Shown here one piece after another: positions 22,074 through 33,983 of a stretch of 64,000 nt of DNA. The number at the start of each line of letters is the position of its first letter. The first letter of the stretch is position 1. The notes under the pieces are model-generated. The model had not been told where the DNA came from. It searched no databases and saw only the letters and a program-made list of their open reading frames with translations. This DNA comes from Tubiluchus corallicola (lineage: Eukaryota > Priapulida > Priapulimorpha > Priapulimorphida > Tubiluchidae), in contig JAQGDQ010000341.1 in assembly GCA_030141605.1 (NCBI GenBank), forward strand, positions 62,001-126,000, written 5' to 3'. The position numbers were made by a program, and so were the translations under genes.

Positions 22074-24310
22074 TAGTAGGAGACTACTGTAACTGGTGTT
22101 GTAGCTGCTAAGCAGCTAAAACACTGTTAGCTAAAATAGATGATAAGATCATCATCTAAGTTAACTGGGTCTCCTGTCTATGCCCAGAAAACAAATGTGA
22201 ATGATATGACGACAAAGCAAATCACTAAGATACCAGTTACTAAGCAACTTTAGGTTATGCAACTCCGTGGTTGTATCTTTCATCATGCGGCTGGAAATCT
22301 ATTGTACAATCATTATCAAATCATTCATAGGAAATATCAGTCGACTATCAGTTATTAGTCATCAGTTTTTCAGTTTTATAGTAGATGCTTCATATCGATA
22401 TTTGGATTCAGTTATTTTTCTTACCGTTTTGTCTTTATTCTTCAGCCTTGGGCTTGAAACAACTTGCATTGTCTCTGTGTCAGCAACATTACAACTCTAA
22501 TTACTAAACTTTCAATTAAATCTGTTTGACTGATTAAGCACCAACAATAACTCGTGGTTTTCTAGACACTTTTTGCACCACAGAAAAAACGTTCAAGTAC
22601 TTCCTTGCCTTGTTTTGGAATTGTTTGCCTTTGCACTTATACACGACTCATTTCCTTGTACTACTACGCCATTCGCAACGTTATGTAGCAATCAAAAGAA
22701 CCATGATTGTTCGGTCTCTCGGAGCTAAGCACTGGTTTGTTTCTCGATTCGAGGTATCAGAGAGGAACGTGGACGATAAACCTTCAAAAATCAACATTTT
22801 ACGCCCGTGTTTTGCAAAATTTAGCTGGATATGATAGGTGTAATTAGATTTCGCCCGAGTTTCCACTGGGTCCTGGTACAGTTTTGACAGCACGGCATGA
22901 GCTTGATATTAATCCTTGCAAAGCTTCACAAGCCTGTTGTTGATGTTGTTGTTATTGTTATTGATGTTGTTGTTGTTGCTGTTGTTGTCATTGTTGTTAT
23001 TATTGGTGATGTGGTGTGGTGTGGTAAGAAAAGTGTGGACAATGGCCAGGCACGACGCCTTGATGCAGGCTAGTCTGAATTATGTTTACGTTGCACGTTG
23101 CGTTGTGGGATGTAATAAGCTCACTTGAGCTTTAAATTCTCAATTGGCACTGTAATTGACAGCTGTTTCTAGAGATAATATAAATTCATTTCTCAAGAGA
23201 TGACGCCATTCCGTTTAACGTAAACCTAAACATGATTAAAAAGCCAAAAAAGCCAATAATGTCGCTACGCTACAAGTGAGATATTTTCAATAGCGTCTGC
23301 CACATCCAAGTGTAAGGTACCACCGTAAAACCAACGTCTAATTTTTTCAAATAAGTTTAATTATTTCTCTTTTCATCAATCTATTATTTATTACTCACCG
23401 TAGTTTTTGAAGTGAACTGGGCACTTTTAGTTTTTCTTCTTACAGCTAAGAAAAGGGGAAGGTACGTATGCAGACACATCATCAAAGCTACTTAATATTT
23501 GTTGCATAATCATGCTGCCTTGCTTATTCATTGATTTTTCTTCGTATTTGTTTTTTTGGCTACACATTTTCAAGCCATATTGTTCTTCTTTATTTTAATT
23601 ATTTTCATTATTTACTTATATTCATGTTTTCCTGTTGTCTCATAGTCGAATTATTCAGTTTCAATTTTTTTTAACTTTATTGGTTTATATTCGTATTATC
23701 TTTTGGTTGTTGTTGTGATTCGGAAAATTAACATAGTTTTCATTGAAACGTTTTATGTTCTCTTATCTTCTTTTTTGAATTATTACTTACTTGTTATGCT
23801 TTTAATTTTGTCTTTTGATTTTGTTATGCCTATAAATTTTCATTAATCTCATCTGAGAATGGCAGTTGACTTGTTGACCAGTCTTTCGCAACCCTTTCTT
23901 TTACACTCCCTGTGACATTTTCTAATATCTTCATCCTTACACGGCTTCTGAATTGTTTTATAAGTACTTTTTGTTCTTAACTGTAAATTGTGCATTTCAG
24001 GAGATAAATAAATATTGTCTATTTCCACGCCTCTTGTTTTATAGTCTCCCGGTTTTTTTAATTTTTTTTTGGTCACAGCTTTGCATATCTTTTTTATTCT
24101 TTACCTTTTCGTGAAGTGTACTAATATTTTAGGGCCTGCTTACCCTTTGCCAGAATAGGTTTATCAATATCTGCATACCGCCGGCCATGTTCTGGTTTGT
24201 TCAAGCTAAAAGACTACACACATGGCTCACTTTTCAGGGCAAGCCTATATATGAGTTAGACTCAAAACGTCAAAACTGCTTGTTTGGCTTACATCAAGCA
24301 CATCACTGCA
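22074..24310. other. Spacer between LRR genes A and B
   Basis: A (TTG)n-type microsatellite lies near 22930-23015. A stretch near 22735-22760 (TCTCGGAGCTAAGCA) faintly recalls a 5S rRNA internal promoter. The remainder is AT-rich, and open frames on both strands look like chance. Confidence 0.35.
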
Positions 24311-24313
24311 TTA

Positions 24314-24478
24314 TGGCACGTTCAGACGTAGAGACTTGTCTCTCTTAGAGAAGTTGCCAAGCCGTTCACACGCAACTTGTTGCGCAACTTCTCTATCAGA
24401 GTTGCCAAGCCGTTCACAAGTTGCACCTTTACACTCAGAGAGAAGCTGCGAGAGAAGTCTTTACGTTAAAACGCGCCA
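24314..24478. mobile_element. 165-bp MITE, Harbinger-type target site
   Basis: The ends are inverted and similar: TGGCACGTTCAGACGTAGAG at the left and TGGCGCGTTTTAACGTAAAG at the right, read inward. Both are followed by GAC(T)T-rich and TCTC-rich sequence. The element is flanked by TTA on each side (24311-24313 and 24479-24481), the 3-bp TWA duplication typical of PIF/Harbinger. Inside, AGAAGTTGCCAAGCCGTTCA-type sequence occurs as a near-direct repeat. It has no coding capacity. Confidence 0.7.
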
Positions 24479-25215
24479 TTAAGCACTGGGAGGATGACAG
24501 CGAGTTGTGACTAAACTTACAGTATCACATGCAGCCCTTTTGTAAACTCAAGTAAGTAATAGGTTATTTTGTGAATTAACAATTTCACAAATATAGGTAA
24601 GCAGTCAATAATTAGTGGTTATCTACGACATAGGACAAAGTTCCTACTACATATAAGGTTCTACAGCCTTTCAATTTTAGATTTCTTTTGTATGATCTCA
24701 TATGTATAATTATGGGCTTTATGTTACTTGATGCGGAGTCTGTGAGTGTAGGTAAACTATACTATACTCATGTTTGATCTTAAATGTTACTGAAATAAAA
24801 GTAAACAATCACATTGTTTATCAATTGTCAATTACTTTTGTTCATTTACTGTAAAGCTTATTTTCTATCATCTTTCAGTTTATTATCTCTATCTGCATTT
24901 ATAAAACCTATTTGTCATTTTTTAGTTTTTTTGTTTTATAAGATTAGTATGTGCGTTGTGAACTCTTAACTGTGGTTTCATATTTGTACAAAAACATTGT
25001 TTTAGGGCAAGTAGTCGCTGGATAACGTGCATATATTTTTTACTTCCGTCTTTCTGCTGCATAAAGTAGGCATTTACGTTTTTAACTCATGATTAAACTT
25101 GAATGCTGGTATAAAATCTTTATGGTTAAAAAAAGTCTATTGAAAACCGAAGTTATTTTGGTGAACACTGTTACTCGTAGTGTCTTGTTAGTTGAAGAAC
25201 AAAAATGAGTGTTGT

Positions 25216-27753
25216 TTAAGAATCGTTAACAACTGCAATTCCTACTGATATGAATATAGTTTGCAGCACTAAAGCCTCGTTCTGGTGCAATAATGTCCCG
25301 GAATTTACCGAACAATCCTCAAATCCATCTTCTGTCACAGAACAACCAATATCGCTCAGTTTCCAGGGATGGGCCTTTGCCCAGAGCATGCTGCAATTAC
25401 AGTATATAAGATTTCCTGAAAAGCAAGAAATATCTCTGTTAATCTTTGCGGTCACGCAAATTATGAGCGACAGAGTCCAGCAATAGAGAGACAAAAGAGT
25501 GAGTGAGAGTGATGGGGTGAGTGAATAAATGGGTGTGTGTGTGAAATAATAAGCCTTTTCCTTTATTAATAAGGTTTTCCTTTTATTAATAAGGGTTTCC
25601 TTTTAAGCCACCGTGAACATTATGGAGTGATAGGATAAAAAATCTTCCGTTTATAGCTGTAGGCCTATATGTGTGTAGTTGTTATAACTGCAAATTGCAA
25701 AGATCTGTTAAATGTTCATGAAAAAATCTAACAATTTAGAATTTCCGCCATCCTAAATAGATTTTAACAATTTTCTATGAAACTTGTTCATTAGTTTACT
25801 TTTACTACTTTGGGTTTTCTGGTATGGAAGCTAGCACTGGATAACGACTAAAGGTTTTTCATTGATACGTCACAATAAAACTTTATATTATAGTTTTTGT
25901 GTGGCGTTGATGTTTCCTTTAATCAATTCAAAATTGCTGAAGTTTTTTCTGTCATGCATACCGAAAAATTAGTCAGCTTTGGTTTTTTGGAAAAAATTCT
26001 TTTAAAAACAGCTTTTACTTAACTTACTTTTGAATATTTAAAATATTTGAATAATTGTGAACTCACAAGCAATTTCTGGTAGCGCTCGCCTATCTGAACT
26101 CTTATTGTTATGTTCAAACTTCGACGTCCTTTGTAATGTCAAGTCTTACATTAGTGGATCTCCAGTCTTATAAAGTCTGTGAATACTTAAATGTTATTTT
26201 GATTTCAAATAAAATCGCTTTGCATGGAGATAATTCTTAACAACAAAATGTATGTAATTAATAAAAAATCCTTTTTCTTCTTATTGAAATTATGTGACTA
26301 TTTAATTGGTCATTGTCCAGTTTTATAAATAGGGTTATTTAGTTATAGAATTCCTAATATTGCTTCTAAAAGTTTCCAAAAGCTGCTTGTCGAAATTCCA
26401 ATTGAAAATGTTAAGTCATAGTCATTAAGATTTTTCTCAGGAATGCAGCCAAGTTAATGTCTTTGTCCGCGCCAAGGGGGGGTGGGGGTGGGCATACTCA
26501 TTGTCAATTATATTGAATCTCGTGAGATTATATAGTTTTCAGAGAAAGCTACACAGTGAAGAAGTCCGGGAAAAACACGATTTATAACGTACTGTTTTAC
26601 ATCTTGGGATACCTAGCTAAGGTAAAACAGTAGCAGTCGTTAGTTGATACAAAAAAGACTTATTATTAGAGTTTTTATTTTTCTTATGTAGTTATTATGA
26701 CAGGTGAACTGATTATAACTTGTTCACTTGGATGTCTACTATATTAGTAAGTAGGATAGACGATTACCAGCCGAAATTTGAAATTGCCTGAACCGATTTC
26801 TTTCTAAGGAGTCCGTCGGTTTTTGTTCTTTACTGTTGCTATTGTTTCATGTTTAGTTGTGTAATTATTTGCACATAAAGATTGCATGTAAACTGCAGAT
26901 ATCTGCCTGCAGGTTGGTTTATTTAATAATATTTGAAAGTTAATGTCCAACAATGAATTTATAATTACTATGAAAGAAAGATAAACGTGTACTGTAATTT
27001 GCTGGATTAAAATTTGCAAGACAAATGTTTTGCTTAATTAGACAAATTAGTCTTCAATAAAATCAGTTAACAAACCAAGTATTTAAATTCTGTGTTAATT
27101 GGAAGTAATTCTGATTTCTTTATACCTTTTAGTTGGAGAGAAACTGATTCGTAGGGCACGGATAACAATGGTTCGGCCATATAATGCAACGATGTACTTC
27201 GAATCTCAATACCTGTCAGATTTCTGCTTTGTCTAAGGTCTAACGTGCCAATAATTCTCAAACTCCAAGCGCCTATTATGGTAATGTTCACCAAATTCGG
27301 TAGTTTTGAAAATGCTTCATTTGCAATAGAATACAACTCGTGGTTGTCTATTAGCGAGATGCCCTGTACGTTTGAAAGCCCAGTTAATGCGCTTCCGTTG
27401 ATACGCGTCAAACTTGAATTCCGTAAGAATAGAGAAAAGATCATACGTCCATTCTCAATAAAACCATTTGCGGGTAGTGTTTGGAATGTCAAATGAAATA
27501 GTTGTAATACGTATCCGGTTTCTGCATAAGACAAGGAATGTAGAATGTCCTTGAATGTGCGGCGATCAACGAAACCTGTTCCCTGAAGTCCGCAAGTTAT
27601 GAAACAATGATCTTTCCCATCTACAACTTCTGTGCCATAATTGCAGTCTATTATTTTTCTAGTATATTCACACGTAATGTTCTCTTCCTTTCCTTTCGTT
27701 CCAAAAGGTAAAGCTAATAGAAAAATTAGCTGCCAGGTGCTAGTTTTGTCCAT
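25216..27753 (-). CDS. LRR surface/secreted protein B (two exons)
   Basis: Exon 1 (27753-27126) joins exon 2 (25415-25216). The donor is AAAG|GTATAA, the acceptor is CTTTTCAG|GAAAT, and the intron is phase 1, identical in position and phase to gene A. The product has 275 residues: signal peptide (TWQLIFLLALPFGTKG), N-cap with CEYTRKIIDC and CFITCGLQG, about five irregular LRRs, LRR C-cap (CNCSMLW plus two Cys) and a C-terminal hydrophobic stretch (ALVLQTIFISVGIAVV) that could direct GPI anchoring. It is clearly homologous to gene A over its length, with many substitutions in the repeats. The inferred role is extracellular binding or recognition. The overall plan (LRR ectodomain, Cys caps, short anchored tail) resembles that of vertebrate surface LRR receptors, but direct orthology is not shown. 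Confidence 0.72.
25550..25610. repeat. Short 20-bp tandem repeat
   Basis: About three copies of a unit like TTCCTTTTATTAATAAGG in the intron of LRR gene B, next to its second exon. Confidence 0.6.
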
Positions 27754-27754
27754 G

Positions 27755-27985
27755 CCTAGTCTTACTGGTAAATTTAGAAAATGATTGAATAAATGAAAGA
27801 AATAGTTTTAGTGCTGCAGCAGCAAAACAGACACCACACTATTACCTCATGGCGATGGTTTTGTAGCTCTTGAAAAACAAATCTGAATAATATAGTGACC
27901 ACATAACTTAGTTACAGTTACCATGGAGCATTGGAGCTCTGGCCTTATCCACTAACCATTGTTAAACCACATCCATAAAAAAGGC
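27755..27985. promoter_or_regulatory. Presumed promoter region of LRR gene B
   Basis: This is the sequence immediately upstream of the gene B start codon on the minus strand. No TATA box or known site is assigned; the call rests on position only. Confidence 0.25.
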
Positions 27986-27988
27986 AGA

Positions 27989-28811
27989 TCAGACAAGTTC
28001 GCGACTGCTTGCAGTTTTGTTAGGCAACAAGCTTAAGTATGTATTACAAGTGCTTTTATAATAACAATAATAATAACAATAACAAAAATATATAATGATG
28101 ATGTTGATGACGACGATGATGGTGATAAAAAATAATAATAATGTAATGATAATAAAATGGTACTTGTCATGTCCTCCATTCTGTATGAAAGGTCTTTGTT
28201 TAAACGAATGATGCTTTTCGTGTCTTCTATTCAGTATGAAGGGTCCTTGTCGAAACTGTTTCAAAACAAAAGGTGTTGCTGTCAATGCCTTCAGTGAATG
28301 AGTAGATTGCATATAACTACACACAACGTTGTCATCCCTAATTTCGGGGACCTCCAATCCTGTGTAACAGAGTGATGAGGCCTTCTTACTGATGAGGTCC
28401 AAAGCTTCCGTCAGATCAATGAAGCCCAAGAATAGCTGACTTTGCTCATTGTTGTACTTGTTTGCAGCTAACGAAATGAAAACACCACATCAATTGTTGA
28501 CCATACTTTCTAAATCCACATTGTGCTTTCACACGTACTCGCTCAGCTTGTTCTCGAGATTAGGTGAGCAAAGGCTTTTCTAAGGATAGCGAGTAAGGGC
28601 ATTTCACTTTGTCCCGACTATTATTACAATCCCTGTGGGGCCCCTTGTTTTTATAGAATATGAAAATGTTTACATTTCTCATGCCTGACGGACCATCCCT
28701 TTCTCCCATCATTGCTGTAGGAGCTCGTGCAACTATTTCAGTGTCGTTGCTAAGATAAACAGCAATAATGGCAGCAAATTTATATGACAAACAATTCACG
28801 TTATTAGCCAT
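27989..28811 (-). mobile_element. Decayed LINE reverse-transcriptase fragment
   Basis: Pieces of a LINE RT appear in shifted frames. Near 28690-28600 is IFYKNKGPHRDCNNSRDK, comparable to the family's IYKNKGDR.DCNNYRG. Then comes a CGFRK element, and at 28429 FIDLTEALDLISKK, matching the conserved FIDLTKAFD region of RT. Frameshifts and stops separate the pieces. An (AAT)n-rich tract follows at about 28055-28155. The element lies between LRR gene B and the broken third copy. Confidence 0.6.
28055..28155. repeat. Trinucleotide-rich tract (AAT/GAT)
   Basis: An irregular run of AATAAT, GATGAT and related triplets beside the LINE fragment. Confidence 0.8.
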
Positions 28812-29804
28812 ATATGGCAGTCTATGCTAGATCGCATTAGATATTTATAAAGAGACCTGCAATGATATAGCTAACTTGTACGGCACGGTTATACTTAAGC
28901 CAAAATACGTTCGCCATTTCCACATGGACAGATTTCTCAGATTTTGATCTCAGGCAAAGATAATGATGATCATTCATTGCATAAAATGAAACGATTTCAG
29001 CTGGTAAGCCAAAATACTTGTGAATATTTTTAGAAAGAATCTGTTTTACAAAGATGGTAATTTGTAAATGATTCTGAGTAGAGGAGGATTCGAGTTTTAA
29101 TTGTATATTAAATTGCACTCGAAGTTGTTTGAGTTCTGATGTACGGCTTTTCCTTCAAAGATAAAAAGGGACAAAAAAAACGAGGGGCTACGTGTGCGAA
29201 GGAATATTAATGGCATACTAAGTGGCTATATGTGCGAAAGGACACGACACACAGTTTTTCTTTAGTTAGCTGCATATTGTCATTATTACAGTAATTCAAT
29301 GTGAGCACATCGAGGCGTTATACACGGTGCATACAAGTTTTATTGTTGAAAATTTTCAAGAACACTGGAATAAATCCACTTTCCCGGGAACCTTACTTTT
29401 CTTTTAATATTCACCGCAAGCGACGAACCAGTTAGGGGGCTCCATTGTTGTTTGCTCAATTGTTTATTAATTGCTATCACGACTTATGTGCTGACCCTGT
29501 GTGATGACCAAGTGAATTGAATACACACATCACCTGCACGACAAGGTGGTGAAATAAACCATAAATCAGATTTTCAAAAATGCGTTTCAGTTGGCGTAAC
29601 TTAACTACACGTGCAAACTTATATCTGTGTTTCTGGCACTACGAACTTTCAACTTTTTCCTAATATTGGACAGTATTTTTATTATATATTTACCAAACAT
29701 AAGGCCTATCTCAAATGGCAATGAAAAATTGCTAGCTGTTGTCATTAGTGTGGCACCTGTTTACTCACACAGTATAAAGATATTTCTTGAGCCATTTCAC
29801 TAAT

Positions 29805-30054
29805 TCAATAATTAAATAACTTTAAATTAGTTGTAGATTCCTTTATGATTAAAAGAGAAAGAGGTTTATAATCCATTGTCAAGTTTGGCTCTTCCGTCGT
29901 TCGCAGCCCCGTCTCTAGGACAGAAATGTGTCCCATCGTATTTTCTGAGAGGTTAAGATCACAAATCATTGTTAGTTTTGGATAACCCAGTATGAACAAC
30001 GCCTGTAGGTTTGGCAGTCCGGAAAATTCGAACAAGCCATCATTGTCTCGGAGC
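29805..30054 (-). pseudogene. Truncated third LRR gene copy (C)
   Basis: About 80 codons correspond to the second half of exon 1 of genes A and B: LRDNDGLFEFSGLPNL aligns with KENYYLASIADKAFSELPEL, with a small deletion, then PKLTMICDLNLSENTMG and a last LRR. An in-frame TAG lies just before the similarity begins, and unrelated, probably transposon-derived, DNA starts near 30060. The expected donor (AAAG|GTATA in A and B) reads AAAG|GAATC, so the splice site is lost. No signal peptide, N-cap or C-cap exon is found. Confidence 0.6.
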
Positions 30055-30058
30055 TATA

Positions 30059-30430
30059 ATATCCAACGGCGTATTAACCAATAGGATAACTAGGCTATAA
30101 CCTAGGGCGCCAAAGTTTGAGGGGCGTCACATTTTAGAAAACATTCTCCTCGGAAAATGTGTGCACTTTCATATTTATGTAAAGGACGCATTTCATAACA
30201 CACTACAGGCAGTTACAAACAGCAGCTTCTATAAGTGCCACATAACGAACAGCTTCCAGGACGTCAGAACAAGCAGCCTATTTGAATATAAGTGCTATGC
30301 AAATACATGTAATCAACACGTGTAAATACACGTAGAGACTGGGTTAATGTTTCTAATACACCACAAGTAATTACTTGATCTGCTCATTACATAAACAATA
30401 ATAAATTCACAATAAAGATGGGTGGGACAG
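30059..30430. mobile_element. Probable truncated hAT-like insertion
   Basis: Begins exactly where LRR copy C is interrupted, with CAACGGCGTATTAACCAATA, resembling hAT inverted ends (CAGNGGCGTATTAACC), followed by CTAGGGCGCC and GAGGGGCGTC. No matching right end was found, so this is a one-ended fragment and the right limit is uncertain. Confidence 0.35.
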
Positions 30431-30865
30431 AACTATCAGCCTAGAGCGTCGTAAAGTATTGAGACCCTGATAATATCCTCAGATGCAAGAATGGCTTTAG
30501 GGCTTCCTCGCAGATTACCTTGAGCGTTGACCTGTGCAATTCTCAGAGAATGGGTCAAGCGAGCTTCTCTTATAAAAAGTTCTTGTGATAACACATGAAT
30601 ATCGATACTATAGAGATACAACACGTAATTATTATTATTATAAATCTTTTATTTAGAAATTCATTCCAAATCAAGCCTTCTATTTGCAGGGCAAAAGTTA
30701 CATAGCATTACAAATACAGATTATTATACCTAACTAACAGTTAATATTGTAGTTACAACACGAGTGGGTTAGTTTACATTTAAAAGTTAGTTACAGATCA
30801 TTACATTTATCACACACTCATAAGTATATATACATATATGCTTATGCAATGCAGATGATATATGT

Positions 30866-30900
30866 GTGTGTGCGTGTGTGTGTATGTGCGTGTGTGTGTC
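30866..30900. repeat. (TG)n microsatellite
   Basis: A short TG-rich run with CG and CA interruptions. Confidence 0.85.
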
Positions 30901-31397
30901 TATACGCATTATATAAACAGATTTTTTTTTCACAATACTTTTTGTTGTGGCGCTCAAAGTCATGTGGCTTCTCCTTTGTTCAGAATTTAACTCTAAAAGA
31001 TATTTTGTTGGAGGTACCTAACGTGTTCAAGACAGTTCACTCATTTAAATACAACAGAAATACGCGGCAATTCATGTTATATTGTCAATAATTTTACGAT
31101 TTAATGGGCTATCACGCATTTGTCTACATTACGCAAGGCGTCTACATTGTTGTTACTATAATGTACGACATAGCAACAACTCATGTCATACCTATTACTT
31201 ACGTATGCTTGTAACTTAGTTACAGTTTCACTTACATTTCTGGACAGTGATATGACACACGCACAGAATAATTATTCGTTTGCCAGATTTCTTTTTCAAG
31301 GGTTATTTTTCGCTATAATAGTCTTTTCAAGCAGTTATTGAGGCTGTAGATCGTTTTAAAAAGATATAACAAGAACAACAAAGTTGCTCCTTTTAAA

Positions 31398-32035
31398 ATG
31401 CAAGACGAAGTTCCAGTGCGAACAATTCGTAAATATTTACGGCGCTTTTTCAAAAGGGTAAGAGTCAGGATGATTGACATAATCACAACAGGACGTGGGC
31501 AAACTGAAAACGTTAAAGACAACCAACTGCAGGTTATTCGAGCAAACTTCTTAAGGGGGGGGTAAAAGTCAAGACATGTGACCTGACCAAATCTGGGATG
31601 CGATCCTATTACATGTCACGATGGGAAGACGTTGACTGTTTATCCTGTATTTGCAGCATTGATGTCGAAGACGCGGAGGCACCTCATGAAACTACTATAA
31701 AACAAGATGCTGACCTGGAGTGTGTCAATCCGTACATTCCTCATGTCGTTCAAATGAAAGTTCCATGGCACGAAGGTTTCCGATTTGACACCAAATCCCC
31801 TCGCCGTCCTGAGCAGAGAGTAGGTCCTCAGGACAATCCCCCACTTTTTGGTAGCGTGGTTGACGTTGCCAACGGGCTGCAAGAACCTCATTGGTCTATA
31901 TTAGTACGGAATCCATCAGACGCAAAAGGAGTTGATGTCTGCAAGCCCATAGGCCACAATTGGGCATGCGAAAAAGCAGCCATGGCTGGCAACGACCTTC
32001 GAATTTCAATCATTAAATTTTGCTATTGTAAATAG
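31398..32035 (+). other. Unassigned GC-richer open region
   Basis: Sequence here is richer in GC than its surroundings and holds long open frames on both strands (for example + 31598-32035, - 31640-31891). A poly-G run near 31555-31561 separates two plus frames. None of the translations looks familiar. It may be an old mobile-element or gene fragment. An AT microsatellite follows at 32050-32082. Confidence 0.25.
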
Positions 32036-32610
32036 AGACAGACTGAGTTATATATATATATATAAATATATATATATATTTACCTGCAAGAAATGCATTT
32101 TGTGGTTTGCACTAGGACTTTATTTTTTCCATTAATTACCAAAAGTAATAAATATAAATTGTGGCATACAGATACAAATACTTGATAGTCAAACAGATAG
32201 GTTTGCATACCTTTCAAGTCGCACTGTTTGCCTGTTTGACAATAGTATAAAACAACTAATCTTTTGATATACATGAACCACAGCAGGTCTATTTTTTGTC
32301 AAGACAAAGTTTTTCAAAAATCATTGTTTAAAAAAGGTATTAACTTATATTTCTTGTTTTCTCTTTCTTATTGAGACAAAGATGGCCTCATGTTGTGACA
32401 ATGTATTATCGGCACTGTTTGCGGTAATGGTGTTGCCATCTATAGAAATCATTAATAAACCATTAATCCTGGAACATATAAAACTTTATTCTTTTATGTA
32501 TGAATGCACAGCTTGCAATGGTATTTCTTCTAAAGCAGTGATTCCAAGATTGTCGCAATTGGTCTTTGAAGTATAACTCGAAAGGACTGAATAATCACAA
32601 TTAAGATAAG

Positions 32611-33224
32611 TTATTTTCTGGTGATTAAGTATTCAAGACATCGAAAACTATTATACGTGGATAAGAAGTCACCAGTATATAATTGTAATAATAATTTATT
32701 GCATGATTTTCCTAAACCTTGCACAGGTATGAAATTGTGATTATAACTGAACAAAGTGGGCCATTTCACTATGTCTTGTGACATCTGATTACAGTGAATC
32801 AAAATGCAAAGTAGATTTAATTATTATAATAGCCATTTTCTGTACAAAAATATTACCTGTCCAATCCAATGACTAGTCTTTCCTTAATGGAAGTAACACG
32901 ATGGAAACTCGGTCGATTTATTTTCTGGTGATTAAGTATTCAAGACATCGAAAACTATTATACGTGGATAAGAAGTCACCAGTATATAATTGTAATAATA
33001 ATTTATTGCATGATTTTCCTAAACCTTGCACAGGTATGAAATTGTGATTATAACTGAACAAAGTGGGCCATTTCACTATGTCTTGTGACATCTGATTACA
33101 GTGAATCAAAATGCAAAGTAGATTTAATTATTATAATAGCCATTTTCTGTACAAAAATATTACCTGTCCTATCCAATGACTAGTCTTTCCTTAATGGAAG
33201 TAACACGATGGAAACTCGGTCGAT
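32611..33224. repeat. 307-bp tandem duplication, two copies
   Basis: Bases 32611-32917 and 32918-33224 are the same sequence. By eye I find one difference (GTCCAATCC versus GTCCTATCC). The join is direct with no spacer. The 63-codon minus-strand frame present in both copies is a consequence, not evidence of a gene. Confidence 0.95.
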
Positions 33225-33983
33225 AGGTGTAGCTAATTACAGCTTGTATTTTCTAAACCTAATAAAATGATGTGCAGTGATGGTAATGTCACTAGTGTGT
33301 CATTAATTTGAAACTCATTTCATTGGTCATCTTTCGTAAAACTTCATTGCTATCACAGGTCTAGCGAGGCGTTGTTATAAATAAAGTGATTTGAAAGAAC
33401 TAAGAGCAGGAAAAACCAATAAGATTGCGGTTATTGTTTGATGCGAAATTGTCGTGCTTTAACATATTAACTTTCTTAACACAATGATATAATTACACTG
33501 GATTGTCTATGCATTAAGATACTTCACAAGTCTCATCGTCCCATAGTATTACGTAAAGTTCTTGAAACGACAAGAAAGCCGAAAAGGGGTTAGCTAGTAA
33601 CCTATATAGTTATACTACAAAAGGTTTTTTCAAATTTACAATTCTAGATTTGAGGATGATGCTACGTGGGCAATAGAGGGGGATAAGAGTGCCTGACATC
33701 AACAGGCAGGGTTTGCCTTAATCTAGAACGTTTAGGTATGTAAACGGCGACGAACCATAAACCAGACTAATTTATGTGCTTTCAAAATTCCAAATAATCA
33801 TAGGATACTGGTAGTGCATAACAATTATTTACAAAATTTACACAAGAGCATTATAGATAAGAATGTTATTACATTTACAATACCAAAATTGCCTAACATG
33901 ATAGCTTGAGGTTGGTGCCTAGGTGATTGTTTTATATTAATATTAACTGATTACTTTATAAACTTTGAGTTGGGGGATGGCAA

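Noticed and set aside
22650-22870. Possible 5S rRNA-like segment (TCTCGGAGCTAAGCA)
   Set aside because: Only about 15 bases resemble the 5S internal promoter, and the rest does not fold or align as 5S rRNA.
18316-25494. LRR C-cap open frames as stand-alone genes with their upstream ATG or alternative starts
   Set aside because: Both contain a splice acceptor just before the conserved CNCSM(Q/L)W, and they join in phase to upstream LRR exons, so the first part of each frame is intron.
27245-27496. 83-codon plus-strand frame
   Set aside because: Antisense shadow of LRR gene B exon 1.
31598-32035. 145-codon plus-strand frame as a gene
   Set aside because: The opposite strand is equally open, the translation matches nothing known, and no splice signals or domain support it.
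32611-33109. Two identical 63-codon minus-strand frames
   Set aside because: They are identical only because the 307-bp segment is duplicated, and they show no protein-like features.
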